Positions 16,925-25,138 of a DNA stretch of 49,400 nt are shown here, piece by piece. The position numbers and the translations under genes are program-made. Source of the DNA: Hanamia caeni (GTDB taxonomy: Bacteria > Bacteroidota > Bacteroidia > Chitinophagales > Chitinophagaceae); contig NZ_RJJR01000017.1 in NCBI RefSeq assembly GCF_003721595.1, positions 1 to 49,400 on the forward strand, read 5' to 3'. The stretch's first letter is position 1. Each line of letters starts with the position of its first letter. The notes under the pieces are model-generated. The model was not told the origin of the DNA. It did not search any database and saw nothing but the letters and a program-made list of their open reading frames with translations.

Positions 16925-17245
16925 TTATGAATTAAGGGGGTTAGGATTCCTAACATCGTTCCTCATTGCATTTGCTTTTTCCTTAGCCTGATTTACCATA
17001 TCTTTTCCCATGTCTTTACCTTCTGAAACAAGGCTTGACAATTTTTGCTTTGCGGAATCGTATTTTTCTGACAGAGTGTCTGAAAAATCATTGTAAGTAT
17101 CCTTAACGCTTCCTGCAAAGTCTGATCCTTTTTCTGCAATTCGGCGTCTTGTTTCAGTGCCTTTATCCGGTGCAAAGAGTATCCCTATGATAGCGCCTGC
17201 GGCGGCACCTGCTAATACACTTGCGAAAATTTTTCCTGCGCTCAT
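16925..17245 (-). CDS. YtxH-domain general stress protein
   Basis: This 106-aa protein has an N-terminal glycine-rich membrane helix (ILAGAAAGAIIGILFAPDKG, with the FAPDKGxExR signature of YtxH). A Lys/Asp/Ser-rich helix follows (to about residue 95) and resembles LEA-like or coiled-coil tails. YtxH proteins are induced by general, salt and desiccation stress in several bacteria. It is the first gene of a three-gene operon and has a TTGGCA-type element 61 nt upstream (17291-17306). Confidence 0.85.
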   Translation of the reverse strand: MSAGKIFASVLAGAAAGAIIGILFAPDKGTETRRRIAEKGSDFAGSVKDTYNDFSDTLSEKYDSAKQKLSSLVSEGKDMGKDMVNQAKEKANAMRNDVRNPNPLNS

Positions 17246-17290
17246 AACTTAAATTTTAATTTTTAAAAAATGTTGTTTATATGTTATTGA

Positions 17291-17306
17291 TAAAATATAC
17301 TGCCAA
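17291..17306 (-). promoter_or_regulatory. TTGGCA-type stress promoter element upstream of ytxH
   Basis: The minus strand reads TTGGCAGTATATTTTA. TTGGCA matches the -24 half of sigma-54 promoters, and the -12 half has TTTA instead of TTGC. Five other stress genes in the window have the same element in the same orientation. Confidence 0.5.
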
Positions 17307-17515
17307 GAACTACCTTGGGTAAATTGTTATGATTGGAATCCGCTGCTGCAAAGGGTTTCAGTCTATTCAATCTGATAGCGACAATTACAAATTTTACTAT
17401 TTCTGAGTAAATTTTTGCCCACACTGAGGAAGCAAATTTTGTGTTTTTATGTCTTATTTTTCACAATAAACCCTATTACTCCACTCATTGCTGATTCCAG
17501 GCTTCTCTAAAACGA

Positions 17516-17531
17516 TTGGCATAATATTTTG
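17516..17531 (+). promoter_or_regulatory. TTGGCA-type stress promoter element upstream of the iron permease operon
   Basis: TTGGCATAATATTTTG lies 73 nt before the GTG start. It has the same TTGGCA-N3-T-W-T-T core as the other members, with TTTG at the -12 position. Confidence 0.48.
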
Positions 17532-17588
17532 AGTTGCTGAAATTTAAATATTCAGTTCAAAATTATTCAAATAAAAATACTTAATCAG

Positions 17589-18098
17589 GTGGAAAATAAA
17601 AAAAAACCGGCGAAACAACCTACTAAAGATTTAGAATCAAAAAAAAAAGGAAGCAAGCTTTCCCTTTTTTTCAACAAATTTTCTTCAAAAGTTACTAAAG
17701 TAACAGGCAGCGTATATGCTTTTATTGCTGCGATACTCGTCATTATAATTTGGGCTGTCACCGGGCCCATTTTTAATTATTCGGACACATGGCAATTGGT
17801 AATTAATACGGGGACAACAATTATTACTTTTTTAATGGTCTTTATTATACAACATTCGCAAAATAAGGACCAAATAGCGCTTCAATTAAAATTGGATGAG
17901 CTTATAAATTCAAGCGCCGGCAATAACAAATTGATCAGCGTGGAAGACCTTTCTGAAGAAGAGCTTGCTGTAATGAAAAAGTTTTATGTACGGCTGTCAG
18001 GCTCGTCAGATGGAGATGCAAGTGATTCTGATTCCCCGGAAGACGCTGAGGCCGAGGATAAAAGCAACTCGGCTAAAGACGAAAAAAATACTGCTTAA
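17589..18098 (+). CDS. low-affinity iron permease-family membrane protein
   Basis: This 169-aa protein matches the iron permease (PF04120-type) family. Two hydrophobic helices appear, one around SVYAFIAAILVIIIWAVTGP and one around TIITFLMVFIIQHSQNKDQ, with the conserved WAVTGPIF...DTWQL..NTGTTI segment between them. The N-terminus is Lys-rich and the C-terminal 50 residues are acidic (Ser/Asp/Glu-rich). The start is a GTG at 17589, since no in-frame ATG precedes the conserved region. It heads a probable operon with the 56-aa lipoprotein (24 nt downstream) and the histidine kinase. Iron transport by bacterial members is not well proven. Confidence 0.82.
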   Translation: MENKKKPAKQPTKDLESKKKGSKLSLFFNKFSSKVTKVTGSVYAFIAAILVIIIWAVTGPIFNYSDTWQLVINTGTTIITFLMVFIIQHSQNKDQIALQLKLDELINSSAGNNKLISVEDLSEEELAVMKKFYVRLSGSSDGDASDSDSPEDAEAEDKSNSAKDEKNTA

Positions 18099-18122
18099 AA
18101 ACCCTCTAAATAAAAAATAAAC

Positions 18123-18293
18123 ATGGTAAAATTTAAATTCAATCACCTGATTCTCTTATCTGCATTAGTTATTTCATTGAGTAGCTGTGAGGCAATTGGA
18201 GCAATATTCAAAGCCGGCGTATGGGTAGGCATCATAATAATTGTTATCGTACTTGTAATTATTTTCTGGCTTATCAGGAAATTTTCGAAATAA
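18123..18293 (+). CDS. 56-aa lipoprotein with one membrane helix
   Basis: This small ORF encodes a lipoprotein signal ending at Cys22 (LSSC), a short EAIGAIFKAG segment and a hydrophobic helix (about residues 33-50: GVWVGIIIIVIVLVIIFWL), then a basic tail. Similar miniproteins (a Cys-Glu-Ala-Ile-x-x-Ile-Phe-Lys-Ala-Gly motif plus one helix) are widespread in Bacteroidota and are sometimes misnamed as phosphatidate cytidylyltransferases, which this is far too short to be. It lies 24 nt after the iron permease gene and 56 nt before the kinase gene, so it belongs to the same operon. Confidence 0.75.
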   Translation: MVKFKFNHLILLSALVISLSSCEAIGAIFKAGVWVGIIIIVIVLVIIFWLIRKFSK

Positions 18294-18349
18294 AGAGAAT
18301 GCTGTAGTAATTTTAGACAATTCAAAAACAGCAGATAACCTCAAAGTAA

Positions 18350-19762
18350 ATGTTTAAAAAAAGTGCATCTAAACCTATACGCAGGCCCCGCATTGGTTTT
18401 TTCGCCGCTGTATTTCTATTATTTCTTTCTTATATTTTAACGTTGATATCCACGCGAAAAGTGTCAACACAGGATTTTTGGATGGACCACACCAATGAGG
18501 TGATTCATAACCTTGATAACATGGTAGGTTTTTTGGAAAAAAGCGAATCTGCTTTCAGGGGATATTTAATTACAAATGATCACGAGCCTCTTTTAAAATA
18601 TGAATCTGGCAAGAAGATGATTGACAGTACTTTTTCCGTACTTCAAGACCTCACAAAAGAAAATGTAAGCCAGCAAAAAAATCTTGATACGCTGCAGTCG
18701 CTGATTCAAACAAAATATTCGTGGATAGAAAATTATATAAAGAACCCGGTTTCACTTGAAAAACTTTCTATTGAAAATCTCAATGGCAATGTTGAGGGTA
18801 TCGCTAATGCAGTAGCCATTACCAACACTATTTCAAAAATGAAGCAGGAAGAAATTAATTTGCGAAATAGCTGGTCAGATAAAATTTCAAAATATTCCGG
18901 GCTTATCCAGGTGCTTAATATAATTTCAATAATCATTGCGGTATTACTTATCATTTATTCGCTGCTGATATATAATAAAGAAAAAAAAGATAAAATGAAG
19001 GCAGCCGAAAAAGCGGAAAAATATAAACAAGAATTGCAGGAACGAGTGAACGAACTGGCAAAGCTCAACACTGAATTAATAGAGCTTAGAAGACTGGAAA
19101 AATATGTGGTGACCGGCAGAATAGCGCGGGTGATGGCTCATGAGGTGAGAAATCCTCTGACAAATATTAACCTGGCGTGCGAACAGCTCAGGGCTGAGAC
19201 AGAAACTGAAGATTCCCAGATATTTTTTACCATGATAAAAAGAAATTCAGAACGTATTAATCAACTGGTATCGGACCTCCTGGCCACCACCCGCGCCGAG
19301 CTTAGTTTTTCTCCCGCATCAATTAATGAAATCCTCGACGACAGCCTGTACCTTGCGCTCGACAGGATACAGCTTAACCAGATAAACGTGGAAAAGCATT
19401 TTGATGCTGACATATGTTCAATCCCGGTAGATGCGGAAAAGTTAAAAATTGCATTTTTGAATCTGATTGTAAACGCAATTGAGGCGATGGATAATAATGG
19501 TAAGCTGGAAATAACTACGAAGAACTTGCCGGGAAAATGTCTCGTGAAAATTTCTGATAACGGAAAAGGAATGCAAAAGTCGCAGTTAGACCGGCTATTT
19601 GAGCCCTATTTTACCACCAAGGAAAAAGGGAATGGCCTTGGGCTTGCTAATTGTCATAATATTATTATCGGCCATAGAGGAAGCATTACCGCCGAAAGCG
19701 AAGTAGGAAAAGGCACGTCATTTACTATCACATTTCCCCTGGACAATGGTCAGGAAAACTAA
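18350..19762 (+). CDS. CHASE3-domain sensor histidine kinase
   Basis: This 470-aa inner-membrane kinase has helix 1 (about 16-34), a periplasmic CHASE3-like helical domain (about 40-180, with FLEKSESAFRGYLITND), helix 2 (about 188-207), a coiled-coil linker (about 215-250), HisKA with the phospho-acceptor His264 (AHEVRNPL) and HATPase_c. The ATPase motifs are LIVNAIEAM (N box), DNGKGM (G1), FTTKEKGNGLGLANCHNI (F and G2). It lies 56 nt after the 56-aa lipoprotein gene and has no cognate regulator next to it. The nearest candidate is the NtrC-type regulator at 22461-23882. Confidence 0.92.
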   Translation: MFKKSASKPIRRPRIGFFAAVFLLFLSYILTLISTRKVSTQDFWMDHTNEVIHNLDNMVGFLEKSESAFRGYLITNDHEPLLKYESGKKMIDSTFSVLQDLTKENVSQQKNLDTLQSLIQTKYSWIENYIKNPVSLEKLSIENLNGNVEGIANAVAITNTISKMKQEEINLRNSWSDKISKYSGLIQVLNIISIIIAVLLIIYSLLIYNKEKKDKMKAAEKAEKYKQELQERVNELAKLNTELIELRRLEKYVVTGRIARVMAHEVRNPLTNINLACEQLRAETETEDSQIFFTMIKRNSERINQLVSDLLATTRAELSFSPASINEILDDSLYLALDRIQLNQINVEKHFDADICSIPVDAEKLKIAFLNLIVNAIEAMDNNGKLEITTKNLPGKCLVKISDNGKGMQKSQLDRLFEPYFTTKEKGNGLGLANCHNIIIGHRGSITAESEVGKGTSFTITFPLDNGQEN

Positions 19763-20112
19763 ATGAGTTTTCTAATTTGAAGGACTTCCGTTAGCATCCT
19801 CGATTCCCAAAAAGCTTTTCGGTTTCAATATTATGCAATGCCGGATTCTAAAATAAAAAAGGCCGGTATCTGTTCTTTTACTATTCTTGTCAGAATCCCG
19901 GAAGGTGATAGTATAGCCGCATCTAACTATCATTTCAGCTAGTCTGGAGAAACTGGATATAATTCTAATTAAAAAAAAATCCGGCGATCCCAAAATAATC
20001 TTTGTAATTTTCGCGGCGTTATAAATGTCTGCCAATGATGTTTAATCGCAGATAAATAAAACCATCAGGTCATTCCACAGGAATAAACCCGGCTTTAAAA
20101 CGCTTCAAAAAA
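19763..20112. other. intergenic region upstream of the Rrf2 gene
   Basis: This 350-bp stretch carries no convincing gene. An 87-codon minus-strand frame (19772-20035) lacks any family features and is probably chance. No clear terminator follows the kinase gene, and no TANNTTTG promoter was found for the Rrf2 gene. Confidence 0.5.
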
Positions 20113-20550
20113 ATGTTTTCTAAATCGACGGAATATGCGTTGAGGGCAACTTTATATATTGCCCAAAAGGCAAGTGAAGAAAAAAAAATTGGAATTGAAC
20201 AAATTTCGGCAGCCATCGGCTCTCCCAAATCATTTACAGCCAAAATATTACAGGCGTTAACAAAAGATAATAAAGTAGTAAGCTCTGCAAGCGGCCCTCA
20301 TGGCGGATTTTATTTAACTTCCAAAGCGAGGGAACTTCCGGTTCAGGCAATTTTGCAGGCAATGGGTAACGGTGAAATGATACAAAGATGTGTATTAGGG
20401 CTTTCGGCATGTTCAGAAGAAAATCCTTGCCCTTTACACCCAAAATATAAAGTTATTAAGGGCCAACTACTTTCTCTTTTTGAATCGCAAACCATTGGGC
20501 AATTGGCAGATGAAATGGACGCGGGCCATTCTTTTATTAAATTACAGTGA
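20113..20550 (+). CDS. Rrf2-family transcriptional regulator with three cysteines
   Basis: This 145-aa protein matches Rrf2 from its first residue (STEYALRATLYIAQKA). It has a winged helix with recognition helix SPKSFTAKILQAL, followed by GPHGGFYL, the wing. Cys93, Cys100 and Cys106 lie in a CX6CX5C loop close to the Fe-S ligand positions of IscR and NsrR, so an iron-sulfur cluster that senses redox, NO or Fe-S status is plausible. The first spacing is one residue longer than in IscR (CX5CX5C). It is monocistronic and ends in a shared bidirectional hairpin with csbD. Confidence 0.9.
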   Translation: MFSKSTEYALRATLYIAQKASEEKKIGIEQISAAIGSPKSFTAKILQALTKDNKVVSSASGPHGGFYLTSKARELPVQAILQAMGNGEMIQRCVLGLSACSEENPCPLHPKYKVIKGQLLSLFESQTIGQLADEMDAGHSFIKLQ

Positions 20551-20570
20551 AGGTTTTATCCGTTACATAA

Positions 20571-20606
20571 AAAAGTTGTCCCAATGATTACATTGAGACA
20601 ACTTTT
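20571..20606. terminator. bidirectional terminator between the Rrf2 and csbD genes
   Basis: The arms AAAAGTTGTC (20571-20580) and GACAACTTTT (20597-20606) enclose CAATG/CATTG and a tetraloop ATTA. The stem is 15 bp with one internal mismatch. A-rich and T-rich flanks suit both strands, between convergent genes. Confidence 0.82.
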
Positions 20607-20623
20607 AAAACGTGGGAAAATTA

Positions 20624-20815
20624 CTAGAGACCCTGAATCCAATTAATCACTTCATCTTTGGTTTTGCCGAGCTTCTGCTGCAGCCTGCCAACAAACTCGT
20701 CATCTTTACCTTCCTCATGTTTCAGATCATCATCTGTAAGATCTCCATACGCTTGTTTCATTTTCCCTTTTACTTCGTTCCAGTTTCCTTTTAATTTTAA
20801 TTTCCAGTCTTCCAT
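20624..20815 (-). CDS. CsbD-family stress protein
   Basis: This 63-aa protein is a single CsbD domain (LKLKGNWNEVKGKMKQAYGD, then DDLKHEEGKDDEFVGRLQQK). CsbD proteins are small, charged, helical proteins strongly induced by general stress, with no known enzymatic activity. It follows the 49-aa membrane protein by 25 nt and is probably the third gene of a transcript that starts at 21208. Confidence 0.9.
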   Translation of the reverse strand: MEDWKLKLKGNWNEVKGKMKQAYGDLTDDDLKHEEGKDDEFVGRLQQKLGKTKDEVINWIQGL

Positions 20816-20840
20816 AATAATAATTTTAAAGTTTAGAAAA

Positions 20841-20990
20841 TCAGGCTGACCTGATGACTCTTAATAGAATTGCAATTACAGCAATTACAAGCAAAATATG
20901 AATCAGCCCGCCTGTATAAAATCCTCCAAGGAAGCTAATGGCCCAAATTATTATAAGAACCACCGCTATCAGATATAATAGGTTTCCCAT
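20841..20990 (-). CDS. lmo0937-family membrane miniprotein (copy 1)
   Basis: This 49-aa protein has two membrane helices (LLYLIAVVLIIIWAISFLGG and LIHILLVIAVIAILL) joined by a Gly-rich turn, the lmo0937-like pattern. It is about 71% identical (35 of 49 by eye) to the upstream copy at 21059-21208. The frame has an ATG at 20990 and a TGA at 20841-20843. It sits 25 nt before csbD and 68 nt after copy 2, so a single stress operon is likely. Confidence 0.82.
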   Translation of the reverse strand: MGNLLYLIAVVLIIIWAISFLGGFYTGGLIHILLVIAVIAILLRVIRSA

Positions 20991-21058
20991 ATTATTTGTT
21001 TTAAATTTTAATGAACAAATGAATCAGTAAAACGATAAATAACCTGGATTTTTTTGTG

Positions 21059-21208
21059 TTAAGCACGCCTGATCACGCCAAGTATAATAGCAATAACGGC
21101 GATCACTAACAGTATATGAATGAGGCCGCCGGTGACGTGATAAACAAGAAAACTTACCACCCAAATAATTACCAGGATTACAGCAATGATGTATAACAAA
21201 CTTCTCAT
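21059..21208 (-). CDS. lmo0937-family membrane miniprotein (copy 2)
   Basis: This 49-aa protein has the same two-helix layout as copy 1 and shares the segment TGGLIHILLVIAVIAI. The open frame extends to 21301, but the ATG at 21208 is chosen because it matches the start of copy 1 and lies downstream of the TTGGCA-type element (21241-21256). It is the first gene of the lmo0937-lmo0937-csbD operon. The function of the family is unknown, though it often travels with general stress genes. Confidence 0.84.
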   Translation of the reverse strand: MRSLLYIIAVILVIIWVVSFLVYHVTGGLIHILLVIAVIAIILGVIRRA

Positions 21209-21240
21209 AGTATTTAAATTTTTTTTCAAAATGTTTAATA

Positions 21241-21256
21241 TATAAAAGTTTGCCAA
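21241..21256 (-). promoter_or_regulatory. TTGGCA-type stress promoter element upstream of the lmo0937-csbD operon
   Basis: The minus strand reads TTGGCAAACTTTTATA, 48 nt before the ATG at 21208. It fits the motif shared with five other stress genes. A second candidate, TGG-N8-TTGCT (21300-21285 on the minus strand), has exact sigma-54 spacing and a canonical TTGC half. Confidence 0.48.
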
Positions 21257-21484
21257 AGGTTGTTTTTCGCCGAAATATGCGTGAAGCAAGCTATAATCCA
21301 TTATAAAAATGTTTTTTACAAATATTTTAAAATACTATGCCTGTGGAAATCCCGCCACGAACTGTGCATTTTTCTTACAAGGAATTAACACAACGAAAGT
21401 GTTTGGTATATTTGCCAAAAGTTCTGCTCTGTCATATCAAGCCTTTGTACCCTGTTTTTAATATCCCAATCAACCCATCCCTTG

Positions 21485-22429
21485 ATGCGCATTCCGAAAA
21501 ATAAATTTTCCTCATTCACTTTAATGATTAAAGAAGTTTCAGCGGAATTTTCGGCGGATAATATTGTAAAATACAGCGCATCTCTTTCATACTACACTGT
21601 TTTTTCCATTGCGCCACTATTAATCGTGTTAACTACCCTGTTTGGTTTTTTGTTTGGAAAAGAAGCGATGCAGGGAAGAGTATACGAGCAATTAAACAAT
21701 TTTGTTGGAAGCAAAGCTGCAGTTCAAATTCAGGACATTATCAAGAATATTCATCTTAGCAGAAATAGTTTCGTAGCCACGGTAATCAGTATTATCGTTT
21801 TACTCATTGGGGCCACCAGTATTTTTGGTGAAATACAGGATTCAATAAATAAAATCTGGGGATTGAAAATTAAACAACGCAAAGTGTGGTGGAAGCTGAT
21901 ACTTACGCGGCTTCTTTCTTTTTCTTTGATAATAAGTATTGGTGTTATCATGATAGTTTCAGTATTGCTCAATACGGTAGTGGCGGCGTTGGGCAAATTT
22001 ATAGGGAAATACATTGCAGGCTATAGTTTATATTTTATACAGGTTTCAGAAGTAGTACTTTCTCTTTTAGTATTAACTTTTTTATTCGCACTTATATTTA
22101 AGATTTTGCCTGATGCTAAAATCCACTGGAAAGATGTTTTATTCGGCGGATTAATCACGGCAATTCTTTTTACTCTTGGAAAATTGGGGATAAATTTTTA
22201 TATTCAAAAAAGCAATTTAACCTCTCTTTATGGAGCAGCAGGGTCTATAATAATTTTAATGGTATGGGTGTATTATAGTTCCATTATATTGTATATTGGA
22301 GCTGAATTTACCAAGGTTTACACAAAATTATATGGCAAAAACATCTCACCTAATAGTTATGCAGACTGGATAAGAGTTGAAAAAAAAACTGTGTCTGCAC
22401 CTGAATTAAAAAACAAAGATTTGAATTAA
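21485..22429 (+). CDS. YihY/virulence factor BrkB family membrane protein
   Basis: This 314-aa inner-membrane protein has six hydrophobic segments. It begins NKFSSFTLMIKEVSAEF and continues with the family signature SASLSYYTVFSIAPLLIVL near residues 33-51. Later helices contain LIGATSIFGEIQDSINKIWG and the C-terminal LTSLYGAAGSIIILMVWVYYSS. The family was once called RNase BN in error, and its function is poorly known. The ATG at 21485 is used (a TTG at 21482 is in frame). The response regulator gene follows after 31 nt, so co-transcription is likely. A TATATTTG -7-like box lies at 21407-21414. Confidence 0.9.
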   Translation: MRIPKNKFSSFTLMIKEVSAEFSADNIVKYSASLSYYTVFSIAPLLIVLTTLFGFLFGKEAMQGRVYEQLNNFVGSKAAVQIQDIIKNIHLSRNSFVATVISIIVLLIGATSIFGEIQDSINKIWGLKIKQRKVWWKLILTRLLSFSLIISIGVIMIVSVLLNTVVAALGKFIGKYIAGYSLYFIQVSEVVLSLLVLTFLFALIFKILPDAKIHWKDVLFGGLITAILFTLGKLGINFYIQKSNLTSLYGAAGSIIILMVWVYYSSIILYIGAEFTKVYTKLYGKNISPNSYADWIRVEKKTVSAPELKNKDLN

Positions 22430-22460
22430 CTTTACACCCACTAATGCTTATATATATAAT

Positions 22461-23882
22461 ATGAACAAAAGAATACTGATTATTGACGATGATTTTGATA
22501 TGTGCACCCTACTTGGCCGCTTTTTGGAAAAGAAAGGCTACGAAACAGAAGCAGCTCACAATGCGTCCAAAGGATTAGCAAAATTCAATGAATTTCATTT
22601 CGATATAGTATTGTGTGATTTTCGGCTCGGCGACAAAGATGGAAAAGAAGTTTTGACAAAAATTAAAGAGGCAAAACCAAAAACCATCGTAATTATAATC
22701 ACTGGTTATTCCGACATCAAAACCGCGGTTGACGTTATAAAGATGGGAGCCTTTGATTATATCACAAAGCCTTTGATTCCGGATGAGGTAATCAATGTAA
22801 TCGAAAAAGCATTGGCAGCGCCTGCTCCGCAGGCCGTAATGGATCCTCAAAAGACAAATTCCCAATCCTCCGCCAAAAAGAAAATTTACGAGCTTTCTTC
22901 AAATAATGAATATTTGATAGGCCAGGATACAGAGACCGCAAAGATTTACCGCCAGATAGAAATGGTGGCGCCTACCAATTATAGCGTTATTTTATATGGC
23001 GAAAGCGGAACAGGAAAGGAAGTAATCGCTAAAACAATCCATGAAGCAAGTACACGCAAAGGCAAACCTTTTATAGCAATGGACTGCGGCACTCTTTCAA
23101 AAGAGCTTTCCGGAAGCGAATTATTCGGACATGTTAAAGGCGCATTCACCGGCGCTGTTGCGGATAAAGAAGGTCATTTTGAAATGGCCAATGGAGGCAC
23201 CTTGTTTTTGGATGAAGTTTCAAATCTTCCCAAAGATGTGCAGGCTTCTTTGCTCCGCGTAATCCAGGAAAGAAAATATAAAAGAGTGGGCGGAACGAAA
23301 GAGATGGGTGTGGATGTAAGAATTATTGTCGCTTCAAACGAAAACCTGCAGGAAGCCTATCAGAGAGGAAAGTTCCGTGAAGATCTTTATCACAGGTTTA
23401 ACGAATTTTCTATCAATCTGCCACCGCTGCGAAAAAGAAAAAGTGACATACCCTTGTTTGCGCAATTTTTCCTTGACAGAACCAATATTGAATTGGAAAA
23501 AAATATAGAAGGCTACGAGGAAGATGTGGAAGAAATGTTTCTCAACTATGCATGGCCCGGAAACCTGAGAGAGTTTAGGAACGTGGTGCGCAGAGCCGTA
23601 TTGCTAACTTCATCCGGAAAAATAAATTCAAAGGTTTTACCCTGGGAAATTACCCAGGCTACGCTCCAGCCTGAATATGCGAACAATATATCTGCCAACC
23701 ATTCCGTTCAAAATACAGGAATAAAAGAAGTAGATCTAAAAGACGCAGCAGCAAAAGCGGAATATGAAACGATCATGAATGTGTTGAAAGAAGTTAATTT
23801 TAATAAAACCAAAGCAGCAGAGATTTTAAAAATCGATCGTAAAACATTGTACAACAAAATCAAGATTTACGAATCTTTGTAG
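22461..23882 (+). CDS. NtrC-type sigma-54-dependent response regulator
   Basis: This 473-aa protein has a receiver domain (1-120, phospho-acceptor Asp53, with Asp10/Asp11), an AAA+ ATPase (about 150-390) with Walker A GESGTGKE (180-187), the sigma-54-contacting GAFTGA loop (227-232), Walker B (TLFLDEVSNL) and an arginine-finger region, and a C-terminal Fis helix-turn-helix (NKTKAAEILKIDRKTLYNKI). It should activate RpoN-dependent promoters. The gene follows yihY by 31 nt and lies between two stress operons. A cognate kinase is not adjacent, but the CHASE3 kinase 2.7 kb upstream is the nearest candidate. Confidence 0.93.
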   Translation: MNKRILIIDDDFDMCTLLGRFLEKKGYETEAAHNASKGLAKFNEFHFDIVLCDFRLGDKDGKEVLTKIKEAKPKTIVIIITGYSDIKTAVDVIKMGAFDYITKPLIPDEVINVIEKALAAPAPQAVMDPQKTNSQSSAKKKIYELSSNNEYLIGQDTETAKIYRQIEMVAPTNYSVILYGESGTGKEVIAKTIHEASTRKGKPFIAMDCGTLSKELSGSELFGHVKGAFTGAVADKEGHFEMANGGTLFLDEVSNLPKDVQASLLRVIQERKYKRVGGTKEMGVDVRIIVASNENLQEAYQRGKFREDLYHRFNEFSINLPPLRKRKSDIPLFAQFFLDRTNIELEKNIEGYEEDVEEMFLNYAWPGNLREFRNVVRRAVLLTSSGKINSKVLPWEITQATLQPEYANNISANHSVQNTGIKEVDLKDAAAKAEYETIMNVLKEVNFNKTKAAEILKIDRKTLYNKIKIYESL

Positions 23883-24100
23883 GGTATTCGCTTATTGTTG
23901 AAAGCACGAAATATCTATCGCCGCAATAAGTTTTTTCTTTTTGGAAAAAAAGCAAGTAACTATTTAAGTTATTTCTTATATTAATCAGCTCATGTGATTT
24001 TATTGCCCCGCTCCTATTTTCCAAGCAAACAAAAATCTCACGTATTTGTTGGTTTACTATAATTTTATTTTCATTTCACAGAATTAGTAAACCGCTATGA

Positions 24101-25093
24101 ATGAAGAATAAAATTTTGAAAAGAATTCTTGTAAGCCTTCTGGTCTTAATTATCCTGTTTGCATTTTTAGTTTGTTTGCCGAGAATATGGGGCGCAATTT
24201 ATCCTGATAAACCACCAGTTGGTTATCACTTCATGTTTCCCACTTACCTGGCAATTGCTGTTGGTTTGGAAAAAGTTGTGAACACTACGCCAAACGTTCC
24301 CGAAACAATTGAGGAATTAAAAGATATTGAATATAAGAATATAAATGGCAAATCTCTTCAACTTGACATTTATAAACCGCGCAATATAATACAACCCGCG
24401 CCGCTGTTGGTTTTCATACATGGTGGTGCATGGGTCGGTGGAAAACGATCTGATTATTTAGTTTACCTTCTTGACTTTGCAAAAAAAGGCTATATAACGG
24501 CCACCGTTTCGTATCGCCTGGTGAAAGACAGCCTCTACCCCGCATGTGCAGAGGATATCAGTGACGCCGTAAATTTTTTGTTTAGCAATGGGAATAAATA
24601 TGGGTATGATACATCCAAGATTGCGCTGGTTGGCGGTTCAGCAGGAGCGCATCTTGCGCTATTAGCAGCTTACGGCTGGCATAAAGACGGCACTGAAATG
24701 CAGGTTTCTGATTCAGGCGTTTCTCACAAAATAAAAGCAGTAGTTGATCTTTACGGGCCGGTTGATTTTACTACGCCGTTCGCAAAAAATAATGCTACGG
24801 TAATCAGATTCCTCGGGCATAGATATGAAGGAGCACCGCAACTCTATACAGAAGTTTCTCCTGCTGAATATCTAGATAAAAATGACCCTCCTACCCTCAT
24901 AATTCATGGCACATCCGATAAAACAGTTCCTGTTCGCCAGTCGGATGAGCTAAAGAAAAAGCTGGATAGCCTCGGCATACCTAATGAATATGCCCGGCTT
25001 CCCTTGTGGCCGCACACGATGGATTTGGATCAGCGGGTAAACGATTATTGCCAGTTACACATGAACCGGTTTTTTGAAAAATATTTAAAGTGA
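24101..25093 (+). CDS. alpha/beta hydrolase (HSL-like esterase/lipase), membrane-anchored or secreted
   Basis: This 330-aa protein has a hydrophobic N-terminal helix (about 10-30) that may act as an anchor or an uncleaved signal. The hydrolase domain has the oxyanion loop HGGAWVGGKRS, the nucleophile motif GGSAGAHLALLAA (a G-x-S-x-G elbow) and a Tyr-Gly-Pro-Val-Asp segment. Late in the chain come HGTSDKTVPVRQS (acid) and LPLWPHTMD (histidine). This arrangement fits the BD-FAE/HSL-type carboxylesterases. It follows the response regulator by 218 nt. No substrate can be named. Confidence 0.87.
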   Translation: MKNKILKRILVSLLVLIILFAFLVCLPRIWGAIYPDKPPVGYHFMFPTYLAIAVGLEKVVNTTPNVPETIEELKDIEYKNINGKSLQLDIYKPRNIIQPAPLLVFIHGGAWVGGKRSDYLVYLLDFAKKGYITATVSYRLVKDSLYPACAEDISDAVNFLFSNGNKYGYDTSKIALVGGSAGAHLALLAAYGWHKDGTEMQVSDSGVSHKIKAVVDLYGPVDFTTPFAKNNATVIRFLGHRYEGAPQLYTEVSPAEYLDKNDPPTLIIHGTSDKTVPVRQSDELKKKLDSLGIPNEYARLPLWPHTMDLDQRVNDYCQLHMNRFFEKYLK

Positions 25094-25138
25094 TAAGGCT
25101 TACAGGCAAAATCGCTAGTTGGATTTAAATTTTCCTAA

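Larger units (their letters stand above)
17246..17588. other. divergent intergenic region between two stress operons
   Basis: These 343 bp separate the YtxH operon (minus) and the iron permease operon (plus). One TTGGCA-type element lies on each side, facing outwards (17291-17306 minus, 17516-17531 plus). No gene was seen. Confidence 0.6.

Noticed and set aside
19772..20035. 87-codon minus-strand ORF upstream of the Rrf2 gene
   Set aside because: It has no signal, membrane or domain pattern, overlaps only intergenic DNA and its composition looks random.
21404..21419. TTGGTATATTTGCC before yihY as another member of the TTGGCA-type element
   Set aside because: It has TTGGTA, the wrong spacing to the second half and is really a TTTGG/CCAAA inverted repeat.
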